A DNA stretch of 5,655 nt from an uncultured Treponema sp. (GTDB lineage Bacteria; Spirochaetota; Spirochaetia; Treponematales; Treponemataceae): assembly GCA_937891125.1 (NCBI GenBank), contig CALAEZ010000087.1:1-5655 (forward strand). The letters run 5' to 3'. Shown here in pieces: positions 5,408 through 5,655 of this stretch (within the stretch, counting starts at the first letter, position 1; every line of letters starts with the position of its first letter). The notes below the pieces were generated by a model. The model was not told where the DNA came from. It searched no databases and was given only the letters and a program-made list of their open reading frames with translations. The translations under genes and the position numbers were made by a program.

Positions 5408-5655
5408 ATGAACAGGAGATACCGCCGGCACGCCGCATGTGCTTTTCTTTTGCTTTTGCTGCTTCTTTCTGCGTGTGCGTCTGCGGTACATGCTCCTGAC
5501 AGCGCTGTATTTGACGGCGACGGGGCGCTGCTTTCAAGGCGGCTGAGCGCGCGCGGCTACACGGAAAGCCAGATTCAGACGCTGTTTTCAGAGCTGCGTT
5601 TTTTTGAAATTACGCCGCTTTTAGTCTTTGATGTGCAGACAGACCTTGCGCCGTA
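5408..5655 (+). CDS. Putative lipoprotein of unknown function, N-terminal part, cut by window edge
   Basis: The frame from the ATG at 5408 is open for 82 codons to the window edge. It begins with a strongly basic N-terminus (RRYRRH, 3-8), a hydrophobic run with seven consecutive Leu (14-20), and a lipobox-like L-S-A-C with Cys at 23, so it is probably exported and lipidated. The visible mature part includes LLSRRLSARGYTESQIQTLF, which looks helical; I do not recognise the family. It starts 10 bases after the deoD stop. No terminator or -10 hexamer lies between them, so co-transcription with deoD is likely. The SD is poor: only AAAGA at 5397-5401 stands upstream, and an AGGAGA sequence lies just inside the frame. 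The overlapping ATG at 5401 leads to a stop after about 32 codons and lacks a signal peptide. Gene confidence is moderate because only the N-terminus is seen. Confidence 0.7.
   Translation, partial: MNRRYRRHAACAFLLLLLLLSACASAVHAPDSAVFDGDGALLSRRLSARGYTESQIQTLFSELRFFEITPLLVFDVQTDLAP

Noticed and set aside
5401..5499. ATG at 5401 starting a short cysteine-rich peptide of about 32 codons
   Set aside because: It overlaps the lipoprotein signal peptide in another frame and stops early. The frame from 5408 shows a proper signal peptide and stays open to the edge.
5166..5537. Minus-strand open frame of 123 codons
   Set aside because: It is antisense to the conserved catalytic part of deoD and to the following lipoprotein signal peptide, with no features of its own.

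Overview
The window looks like a piece of a host-associated Treponema or close spirochaete chromosome, at roughly 50% GC. The main clue is a 519-residue soluble protein that I recognise from memory as the treponemal DUF5312 type. Further clues are two short Treponema-like lipoprotein signal peptides and a poor match to Shine-Dalgarno (SD) consensus at most starts. The genus is an inference; I ran no database search.

Layout, left to right. (1) 1-464, minus strand: N-terminal part of a secreted lipoprotein glycoside hydrolase of family 3, cut by the window edge. (2) 465-542: a compact divergent promoter region. (3) 543-947, plus: a hotdog-fold acyl-CoA thioesterase. (4) 952-1779, minus: an Mrp/NBP35-type P-loop ATPase for iron-sulfur cluster handling, whose stop lies 4 bases from the thioesterase stop. 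(5) 1780-1979: a 200-base gap holding a GC-rich, hairpin-rich repeat-like element. (6) 1980-3053 and 3053-4612, minus: a Gfo/Idh/MocA-type NAD(P)-dependent oxidoreductase downstream of the DUF5312-like gene, with stop and start codons overlapping by one base. (7) 4613-4689: a second compact divergent promoter region with an 11-bp direct repeat. (8) 4690-5397, plus: deoD, purine nucleoside phosphorylase. (9) 5408-5655, plus: the start of another lipoprotein, cut by the right edge and probably in an operon with deoD.

The most interesting signal is regulatory. At four of the five promoter-proximal genes a -10-like hexamer ends exactly 6 bases before the chosen start codon. This predicts transcripts that begin at the A of the ATG (leaderless mRNAs). 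The two divergent gene pairs share this layout in intergenic regions of 78 and 77 bases. mrp is the exception and has an SD sequence. I see no phage, transposase, CRISPR, tRNA or rRNA signal. The genes are mostly housekeeping: cell-wall or glycan turnover, acyl-CoA hydrolysis, Fe-S assembly and purine salvage. They do not form one obvious pathway.
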